A stretch of DNA of 64,000 bases from Sycon ciliatum (taxonomy: Eukaryota > Porifera > Calcarea > Leucosolenida > Sycettidae). The position numbers and the translations under genes are program-made. The stretch spans positions 9,546,130 to 9,610,129 of the forward strand of contig NC_088655.1 in the NCBI RefSeq assembly GCF_964019385.1. The letters are read 5' to 3'. Positions 10,936 through 22,611 of this stretch are shown one piece after another. Position 1 is the stretch's first letter. Each line of letters opens with the position of its first letter. Under the pieces are notes generated by a model. That model was given only the letters and a program-made list of their open reading frames with translations. It had not been told where the DNA came from and searched no databases.

Positions 10936-11648
10936 ATATGAGCCGTGATCGGCTAAATCCGACCTATAGCTTTGGCCGAAAAAAATGGAGAAAATCACGT
11001 TTTTGTAAAGTGGCACTGAAATAGTCCTTTTCAAAGAAGAAAGGAGATGGATCCTTGCAGATGCCAGTCGCTCATGTATTCCCTACGTATCATAATTATT
11101 TTTTGAGTTGGTAGTTAGAATAGCCCGTCGTTGCAACAGTGAATTTCCTGGAGTTCATGAGGCCAAGCAAAGACTACTCGAAGCAGAGGACCAGTTATTT
11201 CGGTCTCGACACAGCGGTTGACGCCAACTCAGAAATAGCTGTGACTGACTACCTGCCCTCCCCCCCCCCCAAAAAAAAACTAGCTAACAAAGTGGACCAG
11301 GAGCAGAGGTGTTTACATCGACAACGCAGGATGGTGATCTTCAACATGCTAATGCTGCTGGAGCGACTTTCTATGCAGAGACAACCACTGATCATCTATG
11401 TATTTGTCGTCATGGTCGCGTTGAGTAGAGTAGTTTGTCGCTCTTTTAGTTGACGACACTTTTTTGGATATTTGCACGTAATTTCACCTAGAGTGTGTGT
11501 CCTTTCGATCCGTTTTTTACTCACTTACCCTCGTCCAATCCGCTTCAAACTTTGTGTACATGACCGTCAAATACAAACAATTTTCAGTAGAAAACCAATT
11601 CTGAAAGAATTGACCTGTGGGGCTGTTTTTGCCGATCACGGCTCATAT
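10936..11648. mobile_element. DNA transposon or MITE with ATATGAGCCGTGATCGGC termini
   Basis: ATATGAGCCGTGATCGGC at 10936 is repeated inverted at about 11631-11648, an 18-bp terminal repeat next to A/T-rich flanks. It lies right beside the preceding TIR element. A 104-residue frame (11139-11453) has no recognised domain. Confidence 0.65.
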
Positions 11649-12103
11649 AGTTTATGCAGAGTTGAGTCACCGTATACACATTGGTATGTTGTGCTTTGCG
11701 AAGCCTGTTCGTTCTTTGGCGCTCCGTTCTCCGGCGCCCGCCGGTACTGTATCACACACAACGGGAAATTTGATTGATGTACCATGGTGTTCATTTGCAG
11801 CAAACGGCTGACAGATTCTCATCCTGAGGTGGACCCATAGGAAGAAGTGTTGCTCTCTAACCTATTACGGCAGGCCCTGTGTTCTTAAAAAGTAACTGAC
11901 TCAATTTTTTAAAACCCGGATGCTGAGCCAGTAATAAATGTAAAAATGAGAAGAAACACATGAGAACGAGTTATGCAGCAACTATCCACGACTGTAACAC
12001 GACTGTAACACGATGATAAGCAATCAGAAAATGCGATAATAGAGCACAAAACTGACAGGCTACTGAATTTGTTCTATTTTTAATGAATTTTCTCTTTGTT
12101 TAG

Positions 12104-12178
12104 CTCTCTATCAAGCCGTCCGTTGCGGCGCTTACCTAACGATTTGTTCGACGGGCTTGATTTTAATCTTCACAACTT
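12104..12178 (+). CDS. LRR exon 3
   Basis: Acceptor TTTGTTTAG, 75 nt, donor GTAAGT. Translation SLSSRPLRRLPNDLFDGLDF then NLHNL: a clear LRR with LPNDLFDGL. Phase 2 at both borders. It is preceded by 450 bases in which I see only unremarkable intron sequence. Confidence 0.87.
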
Positions 12179-13139
12179 GTAAGTTTTTCTATCTGTCTAC
12201 AAAGTAGGAGTCACTTTTTTACTGCGGGATTTCTTCTTTCTTACTATTATGTGAACGGTCATGAACGATAGGTTCAGTGGAGAGTGAGTGTTGCACCTGG
12301 ACTTTCGTCACCTGGTCCCAGCCGGGTTCCGGCGTTGGATCACATGATGTGCCATGCCGATAAGGCATGTCACTGGCATGAGACAGCATGTGTCGCCCAA
12401 CCTCCGTGGCAAGCAGAGAGTGGGTCCAATGTGTGGAATATTGCATGCTTGTTAGATATTGCATGCTTGTTACATATTGCATGAATAAGTATTGTCACAA
12501 ACTAATGGTTCGCACCAAGCATACATACAAGCATACAAGCAATTGATTATACAGTCTTCATTTTTTTCTTTCTATCATGTCTTCTGAAGTATTTTACTTA
12601 AATTTTGCGCTATGGCACGCCTACGACGTTCCCATGGCATTCATGTACGACCTACGGTTTTCTAGCCTGTTTTTCCGGGGCTTGTCTCCTCGTGTCGTCC
12701 TCTGGTTATTTGGTTTTTCATTACGTTGTCTAATGATGAGTTACAGTTTTATCCTGTGAACTAAGAGAGCCCAAGATGTGCTCGCGTTGAGCCAAAGCAT
12801 TCTTACAATCAACCCTTTTGTAAATTGGTCCTTCGAGCCGGAGTGCCTCATCACAACCCTTTTGTAAACAATGTTATTTGGCATTTAATATGCCTGTTTT
12901 GATTCACTATAAATAAAGTATTCAACAACAAGAACAAGCACTTGGGAAAAACACTAGCCTGACCATACTGTACCAAAAGGTCGTGACAGCTCGAAACAGA
13001 GCTGCTCACTAAGAAGATCCTGCATCAGGCAGCAGTCTTCGTGTCCTGGGGCGTGACACATGTGCTCTTCTATAGTTGATGGACATTCTGACTTTCGTCT
13101 CCGTCTTCGTCTATGCCTCCGTCTTCGTCTATGTCTCCG

Positions 13140-13201
13140 TCTCCGTCTCTCTCTTTCTCTCTCTCCCTCCGTCTCCGCCTCCGTCTCTCTCTCTCTCTCT
13201 C

Positions 13202-13258
<57 letters not shown>

Positions 13259-13270
13259 TTCTCTCTCCTT
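13140..13270 (+). repeat. (TC)n microsatellite in front of LRR exon 4
   Basis: Imperfect (TC)n with CCGTCTC interruptions, ending about 15 bases before the acceptor of exon 4, so it serves as an extended polypyrimidine tract. Confidence 0.9.
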
Positions 13271-13285
13271 CTTTCTTATATCCAG

Positions 13286-13360
13286 AATTATCAACGAGAC
13301 TGGTCTAGTTCCTTTAAGTGGGAGTGAAAAGAAGTATCACTTTACTGGCTTGAAATCATT
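13286..13360 (+). CDS. LRR exon 4
   Basis: Acceptor TTATATCCAG, 75 nt, donor GTAAGT. Translation IINETGLVPLSGSEKKYHFT then GLKSL. The GLVPLSG...FTGLKSL spacing fits an LRR with a slightly longer loop. Phase 2 at both ends. N-E-T could be an N-glycosylation site, as expected for an extracellular LRR. Confidence 0.78.
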
Positions 13361-13758
13361 GTAAGTAGATTATTCTGTTGCAGGTGAGTGTGGGTGACTG
13401 CGGTGAGAGATGGCAGCTGAGCTCTCTACTTGCAATTGGTGACGAGGAGTAACCATGAGCGACAAAGATCGCATGTTTGATGTGAGTGAGTGTCGTGTCC
13501 CGTATATGAACATACTTCTCATCCAAACCCTCTGAAGAAAGCCCTGCATGCCGAGGGGTTCGGATTAGAGAGCGTGGATAATCGACACTCTTGTAATCGA
13601 ATACCTTGCAAGAATGCCTTCCTGGCTGAGGTCCTTCAGCAGATGTGTTTCAACAAATTCTTAGCAAAAATGGAATCTTGAACGTTTTGACCCTAAGGGC
13701 TATTTTCTCTGGTTGAGGCCCGGGCATATGTTAAATGTCAGAATATGGAATTGTTGTA

Positions 13759-14212
13759 CAGGTGAAATCCTGATAATTCGAACCTCAAAATGCCAGGGAA
13801 AAACTTCTAATTATCCGGACATTCTAATTATCCAAACATGAACCCACAACTCAATATGTATGTCAAAATGCTCTCATGGTCACGCAGAGTTGCGCTATGG
13901 ACCTTAGACACAAATTTACGGACACTGAACTGACCGGCACAGCCTGCTCATGCAAACTGAACTGACCAGTACAGTGTACAGTGAACTTCGAATTACACTT
14001 TGCTAACTTCGAATTATCAGCACAAATCTCACACATTTTCTATGTAAGTGGAATCTGTGGGACTTCGAATTAACCGTACATGTCCAGTTCAAGGTTCGAA
14101 TTATCAGAAATTTTATGCGGGAATCGTATTGATAGAAATCGGTCCTGGAAAAACTTCAAATTAAGCGGTATGTTCGAATTAAGCCATATTCGAATTATCA
14201 GGATTCCACCTG
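13759..14212. mobile_element. pogo-type MITE, 454 bp
   Basis: TA on each side. Left CAGGTGAAATCCTGATAATT; right (inverted) CAGGTGGAATCCTGATAATT. The interior repeats AATTATC/AATTCGAA motifs many times, as if built from copies of its own ends. No frame. Confidence 0.8.
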
Positions 14213-14214
14213 TA

Positions 14215-14311
14215 ACTCACTTTTCTCCACCTGCTCCCAGTCCCATGCCATCTCCACACTTATACAAAGGGACGACGATAACTACATTTAGAAGACTATA
14301 TTTGAGCCAGA
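14215..14311 (-). repeat. Family A LTR fragment
   Basis: Matches the promoter-distal part of the family A LTR in minus orientation (TTTTCTCCACCTGCTCCCAG ... ACATTTAGAAGACTATATT). It directly abuts the MITE at 14212. Truncated on both sides. Confidence 0.75.
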
Positions 14312-15556
14312 GCACGCTAAAATATGACCACAGACCAAAAATTCGATTTTCAGTTTTTTGTTCAAAAATGATCTAACACACCTAATGTTCACTGTCTGAA
14401 AGTTTTGGATTGATTGGACATCTCTAAGTGTGGCTACAATGGTATTATATGCAGCACTGTTGAAATGGTGAAATTCTATGTACAGCAATGGGATTGTCAT
14501 TTTTGCACACAATTGATATGCCCCTTGGTTCATCCTTTCCGGGTCAGTTCCTCTGTCCAGAGTCTTATAGCATGAGCTGACAGGTACTCAGCCACATCCA
14601 AAATACCAAATTGTCTATAGGCAGCTGAGCTGGGTGTCCGAAATACCTCCTGTTTGGAGCACCACTGGAGAACCGCCAGCGAAAACACGGTCAACATCTG
14701 TAGATGGCCGAAGAAGTTGGCACTCCATGTCCTCTCCATCACACTCCACCTGTACTTTCAGATATACAGTATACACTGCTGCACACAGTTTTCCTCGACA
14801 TACTAGACGTCGCACTCATATTCCCCACACCAAAGCCCATCTGCACACGGTTTTCTCCACTCGCCAGAGAGTACTGCTTTCGCTGCATACTGCTCATGCT
14901 AGCGATGTTCCGCATAAGGGTACTCAAATTATCGACTTGAGCAAGTTGAGGGAGCAGCAGAGTCCATTGATTGTTTTTGCACTTGCAACCAATACTGGCA
15001 TTGTCCCGGATATGTGCAGCGATGTCCATTCTGGCCAAATCATCGGCCGACTCACCTCCCAAGTCAGTGTCGATGCCAATCGCTTGCCAGGTTGTCATCA
15101 GAGTAGAATTCCTCGTCACTGCAGATCGTGGGACTACCAGCATCAATTCTTTTTACGCTCGATGAAAGTGTCGCCCTCAAATGACTCGTCGCTGTAGCCA
15201 TCATCGTCTTCCTTCTGTTTCCGACCCGAATTCTCAAAATATTTTATCCTGCGCATGGAGTGCGATGATGTCGTCTTCTTCCGCTCCGCAGTACATTACT
15301 ACTACTAGGCTCTTCTGTCGATACATCGATGACGATCAGTTTTAGGCGACTCAGCGCAACATGGAATACAAACTCAAACAAATAAACTTACTTGCAACAA
15401 AGAATTGCATCCGGAACAGTCCAGTCGACCGAGGAGAACAACAACAGCGACTCGCGTTGCACTGCACTTCGTATTTTTTGCCGCGGAATTCAATTCGAGA
15501 ATATCTCGACTTTTTCAAAAAAAAGCTGTGGTCATGTTTTAGCGCGCTCGGGCTCA

Positions 15557-15806
15557 TTTGTGACAAGACGACGGAAACACAACTAGACATGACGAACTCG
15601 AGACGAAGACATGACGAGCTCAAGACGGAAACTGCTTTTCACACCACAGCAACACACGCATGCACCAACATGACGTACACACGACGTACACAAAATAACA
15701 TACCACAACAGAATGAGATACGAGTGGTGATGGAAGATGATACGACTCCACGGTGTGTACGACTGCTGGTGCTGCTCCTCTTCCTGCTGCGGCTGGTGCT
15801 ACTGCT
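15557..15806. repeat. 250-bp direct repeat, left copy
   Basis: Near-identical to 17538-17787: the LTR end of family A (TGTGACAAGACGACGG ... CACAACA) followed by GAATGAGATACGAGTGG and a CTG-rich start ending TGCTACTGCT. The two copies bracket an A element. They differ at only a few positions. Confidence 0.85.
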
Positions 15807-17691
15807 AGACATGACGAACTCAAGACGAAAACTGCTTTTCACACCACAGCAACACGCGCATGCACCAACATGACGTACACACGACGTACACAAAATAACG
15901 TACTACAACATAACTCCCTCCCAAGAGTGGAATCGTCCTCGATTCTAGTAATAAAACAGAGGAAAAAGAGGAAAAGATCGCACAAATCACTCAGTCATAC
16001 CACACCAGTCACACCCAGAAAGAGAGCTTGGAAGCTCAGGGCCCTACGCTATGCTTTTTTGCCTTGAAGACCTAGACAAAAAAAGCATAGGGGTGTTATA
16101 AATTCTTATAAATTTCTACTTTTTGTTTTTAGACATATCCTGGGATTCGAACCCACACTATCGCCCTGCATGCATCCCCGATACACTTCGCATACATACT
16201 AATTCTTCCAAGTTGCTTCACATTATGATCTTGTATTTGAAAGCCGTATTTGAATATGCATTGTGGCCAGCCGTGTTTGATTGTACGGTACGGTACGGGA
16301 CAGGTACGGTCGAGGGTAATACGACACCATCTACCGCCTTGATGACGGCAAAAAAAGAATAGGGATGTTATAAATTTTTCAATTCTCCTATTTTTTTCAG
16401 GCATTACCTGGGATTCGAACCCGCACTATCGCCCTACATACATTCCTCCATACACTTCGCATTCATACTCATTCTTCCAAGTTGCTTCACGTTATGATCT
16501 TGCGTTTGAAAGCCCTATTTGAATAGTGCGGCCAGCTGTATGTGGCCAGCTGTGTTTGATGGTACGGTACGGTACGGGACAGATACGGGATAGCGCCAGG
16601 CGTGACACAAACACACAGACACCAAATTAAAGCTGTGTGGACCCTGGCTAGCGCCAGACGTTACTGAAGTAACGTCTTCTGCATAGCTACGGGAATAAAA
16701 TACCTCTCTGCCTGCACTGCAGATTATTAAAAAAAACTCTGTCCGCCCATCCAGAACACCAGCCACGATCGCTGTCACATGTGTAGGAACTGATAACCTC
16801 AAAAACTCTTAACCTACTTCACTCAACACACCACCTCACGATCACGCAAACATTCTAAAATGTGAGAGCACAAATCATAAGAATAACAAAAAGAACAAAA
16901 TCCACTGGCTCTGTGGGGGCCTCTAGTTATCCTCATAGAAGAGCAAATCAAAAAACGAACAGAACACACGCGCTGTGCGGGCGCTTCTTTACCCTCGAGG
17001 AGAGCAAATAATAAAGAACAAAATGTTGGGAGAACAGAAAATACAAAACTCACATACTCATCACGTTCACAACAACACACGTACCCTCTCACCAACGAAA
17101 CTCCTCACGCCGTCTGCCATGTCGTCCGCCATCTCAAGGAGCGCTGCTCAGCGTCGACATCCTCACACTGCAGCCTCTTGTCTTCACCTTCCATCCTTCT
17201 GTTTTTTTCAGTTTTTCTTCTGGGCACAGTTTTACGTCGTGTCCGGGACCACCAGTGATGACGACTGCCAAGAGACGGGAGAGACGAATGATGAAGGACG
17301 AGGGCGACGGACGAACTTCTTCAAGACGGACAAAACTGTGACGATAGGACGACTGGAGATGACATCGGAAACTGGGAGCGAAGGCCACGCAGGACGAATC
17401 CAGGAGTTGACATTTACAACAATTTCCATCACCGCTGCCACCAATGTTGTACCTGCCTTTTCTCCACCTGCTCCCAGTCCCGTGCCATCTCCACACTTAT
17501 ACAAAGGGACGACGATAACTACATTTAGAAGACTATATTTGTGACAAGACGACGGAAACACAACTAGACATGACGAACTCGAGACGAAGACATGACGAGC
17601 TCAAGACGGAAACTGCTTTTCACACCACAGCAACACACGCATGCACCAACATGACGTACACACGACGTACACAAAATAACATACCACAACA
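15807..17691 (-). mobile_element. Family A element A3, with a nested dimeric repeat
   Basis: Minus orientation. Left (3') LTR is a partial piece, 15807-15910, followed by TAACTCCCTCCC, the complement of the polypurine tract. The interior corresponds to that of A2, but is interrupted at about 16025-16690. The right (5') LTR is 17445-17691, preceded by GCTGCCACCAA, the complement of the TTGGTGGCAGC primer site. No coding domains. Confidence 0.8.
16025..16690 (-). repeat. Dimeric SINE-like insert with Pol III B-box-like motif
   Basis: Two tandem units (about 16061-16320 and 16349-16600) share TGTTATAAATT, TGGGATTCGAACCC and GGTACGGTACGGGACAG. On the minus strand GGTTCGAATCCC is a good tRNA B box; no convincing A box was seen. 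The insertion interrupts element A3 between ACACCCAGAAA and AATAAAATACCTC. Confidence 0.55.
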
Positions 17692-17787
17692 GAATGAGAT
17701 ACGAGTGGTGATGGAAGATGATACGACTCCACAGTGTGTATGACTGCTGGTGCTGCTCCTCTTCCTGCTGCGGCTGGTGCTACTGCT
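17538..17787. repeat. 250-bp direct repeat, right copy
   Basis: Partner of 15557-15806. Here the sequence continues past TGCTACTGCT into the CTG minisatellite, whereas the left copy runs straight into an LTR fragment. This marks the right copy as the ancestral arrangement. Confidence 0.85.
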
Positions 17788-18035
17788 GTGGCCGTTGTGG
17801 ATGCTGCTGCCGTGGTTGCTGCTACTGCTGTGGCTGCTACTGCTGCTGCTGTTGCTGCTGCTACTGCTGCTGCTGTTGCTGCTGCTACTGCTGCTGCTGT
17901 GGTTGCTTCAACTCCTGGAGCTGCTGCTGTGGTTGCTGCAACTCCCGGAGCTGCTGCTGTGGTTGCTGCAACTCCTAGAGCTGCTGCTGTGGTTGCTGCA
18001 ACTCTTGGAGCTGCTGCTGTTGCAGGTTCTACTAC
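17745..18035 (+). repeat. CTG trinucleotide and 30-bp minisatellite
   Basis: (CTG)n with TTG/TAC variants changes into units of about 30 bp containing GGAGCTGCTGCTGTGGTTGC (four to five copies). All frames are open because of the repeat, giving polyalanine or polyleucine shadows. No gene is inferred. Confidence 0.9.
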
Positions 18036-18042
18036 AGTGCTG

Positions 18043-18164
18043 CTCAATGAAATTCAGTCGCCTCACTCAAGTATGCGCTGGGCGTTGCGCAGCCCAAGAC
18101 CTGCGAACACTGGGCTGCGAAATGATGCAAGGCGCAAACTTGACTGACGCGACTGGATTTCATT
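18043..18164. mobile_element. Short foldback MITE
   Basis: CAATGAAATTCAGTCGC near 18043 is matched by GCGACTGGATTTCATTG at the right end, so the 120 bases can fold into one hairpin. It sits between the CTG minisatellite and the tRNA-like sequence. No frame. Confidence 0.6.
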
Positions 18165-18236
18165 GAGGAGGACTGTACTATTAAAAAGAGTCAATGTTAT
18201 CCGTGGCGTCTATGAGATCCTCTTTTGGCGCTGTGT

Positions 18237-18310
18237 CCGTGCGCCCAACATGGGGCTCGAACCCCTTACCCTGAGATCAAGTCTCATGCTCTACTGACTG
18301 ACACGTTGGG
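18237..18310 (-). other. tRNA-Lys-like sequence next to a B-type LTR
   Basis: On the minus strand: GTAGAGCATGAGA ... TCTCAGGG ... GGTTCGAGCCCC ATGTTGGGCGC, the D arm, anticodon stem and T arm of a tRNA-Lys, but the anticodon loop is two bases short (CTTGA). TTGGCGCCCAACG lies at its 5' side and the LTR-like TGTCATCGG follows on the plus strand. A pseudo-tRNA joined to a primer binding site, not a functional tRNA gene. Confidence 0.6.
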
Positions 18311-18311
18311 C

Positions 18312-18520
18312 GCCAATTGTCATCGGGTAGTTGTTTGTCTCGACGATGTGCTTCTCCGATCTCTCACATTCACGGTCGCACAATCATCACACACCTCAGG
18401 ACAGAACGCATTCGACTTAGCTCCTAGGAGAGTTTCAGGAAAAGCAGCCAGACAAGAATGTCTGTGGTACAATATATTATGCGCATGCGTGCAGTGGCGC
18501 AACCTGCGCAGTCCGTGCTG
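18312..18520 (-). repeat. Degenerate family B LTR remnant
   Basis: TGTCATCGGG, CTCGACGATG, CTCAGGACAGA, GGAGAGTTTCAGGA and GCAACCTGCGCAGTCCG follow the order of the B LTR but with many differences, and the end is lost near 18520. Confidence 0.6.
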
Positions 18521-18795
18521 ATTATCGATTTTCTTTCAGTCACGAGATTCCATTGATAAATGTGACAAGAACACATTCTGGAACTAATTCTTTGCTACTT
18601 TGTTGATTGACATGAGCGAGTTTAATGTTGTTCATAGGTATTTTAAAACATAGCTATTTTACGGCTATTCTCTCCACATCGACTAGTGGACCACTTTATT
18701 CAAGACCATTTTGTTGGCGTTTGGGGACATGTTGGAGCAGACTATGGTGGTGGTCTACCCTAAATCTCAGGACGTAGCCTCTCTGTCACTGGCCC

Positions 18796-19080
18796 TTGAA
18801 GATGGCCTTCGTAATGACCGCCATTGGACAGGTTGAATTCATCGATTTGTTCGATGGATTCAGCAAGTCGCCAGTGGAAAGTTGGATGGCTACACATTAC
18901 TGGGTACTGTACAACCGGACAATTTCGGCGGAGATTTATTTAACTTTGGTACAGGTGTTTATACCTAAAATGAAACGCGACCTAAAATCCAACAAGCCAC
19001 TGCCACACAGTGTGCAGAATGCATTATTTTTGGATCTTGAAAACTGGTTAACCGAAATTTTCGCGCTACCGAGCCGTTGA
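18796..19080 (+). other. Unassigned 94-codon open frame
   Basis: An ATG-initiated frame containing the stretches VEFIDLFDGF, WVLYNRTISAEIY and LDLENWLTEIFALPS. I recognise no family. The DNA contains ACCGAAATT motifs also present near 6970 and 56030, so it may be part of a dispersed repeat. Coding status is doubtful. Confidence 0.2.
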
Positions 19081-19380
19081 TTTTGGGAAATACCGACGAT
19101 ATTACACCACCGAAAATTCCCGGTTTTTCAGTAACTTGGATCGATGTGCGAACACAGTTGGTTTGGCTGTGCTGTGTTGTTGCAGGCAGCAGTCACCCCT
19201 CGTTCTTGTACCTTGTTTCAGTGCGTATTTTAGTCTATTTAAAATTTGCCCAATATCCAAAAAACTACTAGACCAAACTATCATAGTGGGCGAACGAAGT
19301 CCACGCATTGAAAAGAGGAGCAACTTTGAGCGAAATGGGTAATTATTTGGCCATATCCGGTGACACTTGGTCGTTACAGA

Positions 19381-19640
19381 TGTCGTCGGGTTTTTTTTAT
19401 GCCTCGACGATAGCCCTTCCGATTACTCTCTTATGTCTTGCATCACACGTACGCCACACTCAGAGGACAGATTATTTTTAGTCTTACTCCAAGGAGAGTC
19501 TCAGGAAGAAGGCAAAACAACAAGAATGCGTACAATAATATGCAGGCATGCGCAACCTGCGCAGTCCGCACACCGACCACGCGGACCCAGCACACACGTG
19601 CCAAAAGGGGCACATACCCTCCAAAAGGGCAGGGACAACA
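19381..19640. repeat. Solo LTR, family B
   Basis: TGTCGTCGGG ... GGGACAACA, 260 bp, flanked by CAGA on both sides (19377-19380 and 19641-19644), a 4-bp target duplication. Same order of motifs as the 282-bp LTRs at 25461, 28100, 41346 and 45237, with somewhat more divergence. Confidence 0.85.
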
Positions 19641-19869
19641 CAGACATTCTGGCTGATATTCACCACCACCATTGCGCTCTGTGGCCGACCACATACGTAA
19701 TTATACCCACTCGCCCACAACAGCAACAAGAGGTTCCTTCGAGCATTGAAGTTCTATTCCTTCTGACAGCTTTTTCGGTCGCTAAGACCTCATAAGAGAA
19801 CCCAGAAACTGTCAACGGCCGAATGCTGTTGCTTACCCTTTGCTTACAGATATTGATATTATGTCCTAA

Positions 19870-20479
19870 CCCTTTGAGGCCCATAGTACAGATATATCCG
19901 TACCAGTGTACAGTGCATACGTTTCAAAGCGCAACCTGGCGTAACTCGGCTGTCCCTTTACCAAATCGGACAATCGAAAGAGCTATCGACATTAGAATTG
20001 TCCCAGCTAGCGACTCGAAAAAACCCGAAGGCGATCCGAGGTCGGAGAGCGGAGATACGAGACTCGAACTAAATTCGCTCAGCAGAGTCAACTCGAGCGC
20101 GTGCATTTTGAACTCGTTTTTAGGGGTTTTCCCTGACTCGCGGCCCACGCAGCTACAGATAGTTCACGTCATCGCAAAGACATGTTTCTCAGCTCTCCAG
20201 TAAAACAATTAAGCGATCTGCGATGCAATTTGTTGAAATGGCAGAGAATTTTAGTTGGGTGCTCGCAATGCTGGCTTTGGAGCGCCGTATCGCGCTGCGG
20301 CGCTGGTTCTGTGGATCGAGTGATGGATTGCTGGCTATCGCTGTGTTACTCTGGCCAAGAGCTTTCCAGAAAGCCCAAGATCACCAAAATCGGCCCAAGA
20401 ACACCAAAGTTACGACCAGATAAGTAACTGGGCTCGCGTATGCAGTGCATTTCTTGAAATAATTGTGGGCCCCAAAGGG
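19870..20479. mobile_element. piggyBac-like MITE with CTAA target
   Basis: CTAA on both sides (19866-19869, 20480-20483). Ends CCCTTTGAGGCCCA and, inverted, CCCTTTGGGGCCCA. A CTAA variant of the TTAA target is unusual for the group. The interior has no transposase. Confidence 0.65.
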
Positions 20480-21170
20480 CTAATCCTGTCCATGCCAGCC
20501 TGTTTTCCTGTATTGGTTGCATTGTCCATGCGCTGAGCTCACCTGCTCAAAGCTGCATGCACCCACAGCTCAGAACAAAATTTATTCCAATTTCACAATT
20601 CCTTGATGGATTTTCACGATCCATGGCTTGTTGGAAAGACCTGGACCAGACGAAGCCATTCCGGGGACTCACAGCTGGATTAGCATGCCAGGGCCACCTC
20701 CATCTCCTCTCCAAGTACCCTTACCATGCCAAAAAGTGACAAAACGACTGCCTCTCATGTTTTCTATCGTGCTCATAGTGGACGGATTTTTACAATTCAA
20801 ACTGCGTTGCAAAGCTTTCATTCAAACGCATCCATGGATGCTCATTGCACACGCGCTTTCTCTAGGGGAAATTCCCTAGCCCGCACGAAGTCACGCACAA
20901 AAATTCGAATCGATCGCTGAAAAGTGAAATTTTCATATTCTGGCCATTCGATTTGTCGCCGCTCGGTCATACCTTGTCGTATCGCAACGAACTGGATATC
21001 CCTAGAAAGCTAAGCTGAAGACCTTTCCAGCTGTGCCTCACTTTTAGAAATCGGATTCAGTTTGACGGTGTAATAGCAGTTTGTACACTCGTCTATAGCC
21101 TGCGATATACGGTGTATATTGTACAGTGTAGGCAGAACGCGGAAACGCGTCCATGGCACGGAAAGCGTGA

Positions 21171-21290
21171 ATGCTGCTGGTGCTGCTGGTGCTGCTGGTG
21201 ATACAGATGCTGCTGCTGCTGCTGCTGCTAATACTGCTGCTTCTGGTGGTGTTGCTGGTGTTGCTACTGCTGTTGCTGCCACTGCTCCTG
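21171..21290 (+). repeat. (CTG)n trinucleotide tract
   Basis: Imperfect CTG/TTG repeats about 50 bases upstream of the acceptor of LRR exon 5. The long hydrophobic or polyalanine frames here are repeat artefacts. Confidence 0.9.
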
Positions 21291-21341
21291 TTTGTAATTT
21301 TGTCTTCTTGTTCTGTTTCGCCTCTTTTCCATGTTATGCAG

Positions 21342-21422
21342 AATACTAGGAGGCCAGAACTGGTTCCTGTACAATCGTGTTATCGCCCTTGCTTCATCCA
21401 CAAGTCAGGCCCTTGGTGTAAT
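21342..21422 (+). CDS. LRR exon 5 (divergent)
   Basis: Acceptor TTATGCAG, 81 nt, donor GTAAGT. Translation ILGGQNWFLYNRVIALASST then SQALGVM. The spacing L..N...L...VIAL.......L.VM is LRR-like but weaker than the others. The key support is the matching phase (1 base in, 2 bases out), size and donor. Confidence 0.6.
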
Positions 21423-21610
21423 GTAAGTGCCAACGGAGGCCCTTGTCTTCATCGCACTGCTAAAAGCATGCTCGGAATGAGATTGTGTGTGAGCAGGACA
21501 GAGACATTCTTTATCTGTTGTCCCCGACTTCGTTGGGTATTTACCTGGCAAGTGCAGAAACCCGGCAACGCAGGATCCGTGGCCATCAATGAAAGCCTTG
21601 TTTACCTTAA

Positions 21611-22228
21611 CCCTTTGAGACCCCACTGAAAGTGCGACAATTTACGCACCTTCAAATATCATGCACTTTCACTCGTATCTCTATGAAACATTCACCGATT
21701 TTTACAAACTAACCACCGTTGGAAAGGCATTTCCAAGACGAAGAGACTGGTACCACACTCAATCCAGCTACCTGCACAGCCTCTGCTCTGCGTGGCCTAT
21801 AATGCCGCCCAAAACAGCAGCCGTGCGCGAACAGCTTCAGCAAAGTTCAAACAGCCGCCATTCCATTCTCCTTCATCGCATCGACTTCAAACAAACTACA
21901 GCGGAAAGCTCGTTTCAAGCGCAAAATGTTGGTGTGCAGCATGCTTGAGTATGACGTACCATTCCGGGGAAATCTCCTGCCAAGTGCAGCGTGAAAATTT
22001 GAATTTTTCGATCTGAGTGCATTTTTCAGTTTGGCTCCGACTTCGAGTCTCACCACGGCGGCATAGTAACTCCTAGAGACTTCAGATAACTTCGACGTGA
22101 TAGGCAAGGGTCTTCTCGAAACGTAGATACTTTGTTTATGAACTTCGGTGAAGGAACACCAGAGATATAACTATTTTAGTGTCACCGTATACCAAACGAT
22201 CGAATTCGATCGTTGGGGTCTCAAAGGG
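21611..22228. mobile_element. piggyBac-like MITE
   Basis: TTAA at 21607-21610 and 22229-22232. Perfect 15-bp terminal repeat CCCTTTGAGACCCCA. 618 bp, no transposase. Confidence 0.85.
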
Positions 22229-22240
22229 TTAATCTCACGA

Positions 22241-22514
22241 ATTATAAGACCATGGTCTTATAATCGAATAGTCACAGTTTTCGGTCCACTCACAAGTGCA
22301 TTTTCGTTCGAAATAAGACCATGGTCTTATATGCTAGAGACAAACATCGCATCGACATGTACATGTGCAAGTACGCATATTATTGATGAATGCCGGTACA
22401 ATGGAACCATGATGATCCTTGTGTGGCTTTGTGATTTTCATTCACGTATAAAACCATGGTCTTATAACCGGAGGTGGTCTTAATCTCGCACATATAAGAC
22501 CATGGCCTTATATG
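22241..22514. repeat. Four dispersed palindromes around ATAAGACCATGGTCTTAT
   Basis: Perfect 24-bp palindrome at 22241-22264, perfect 18-bp palindrome at 22313-22330, and near-perfect ones at 22447-22466 and 22491-22514, all centred on CCATGG. The last stretch also pairs CTTAATCTCG with CGAGATTA. No coding content; probably a MITE with repeated ends. Confidence 0.8.
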
Positions 22515-22611
22515 TTCGAGATTACAGTATGTGCTGTGAAAAGATAACTTGAACGGTAACAAAACATTGCAGACATCAACATTTTCCAACTTTGGCGAGG
22601 AAAATGCCGTC

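Noticed and set aside
17601..18166. Polyalanine/polyleucine frames of about 140 codons
   Set aside because: Produced by the CTG repeat in all frames; no conserved start, no splice context.
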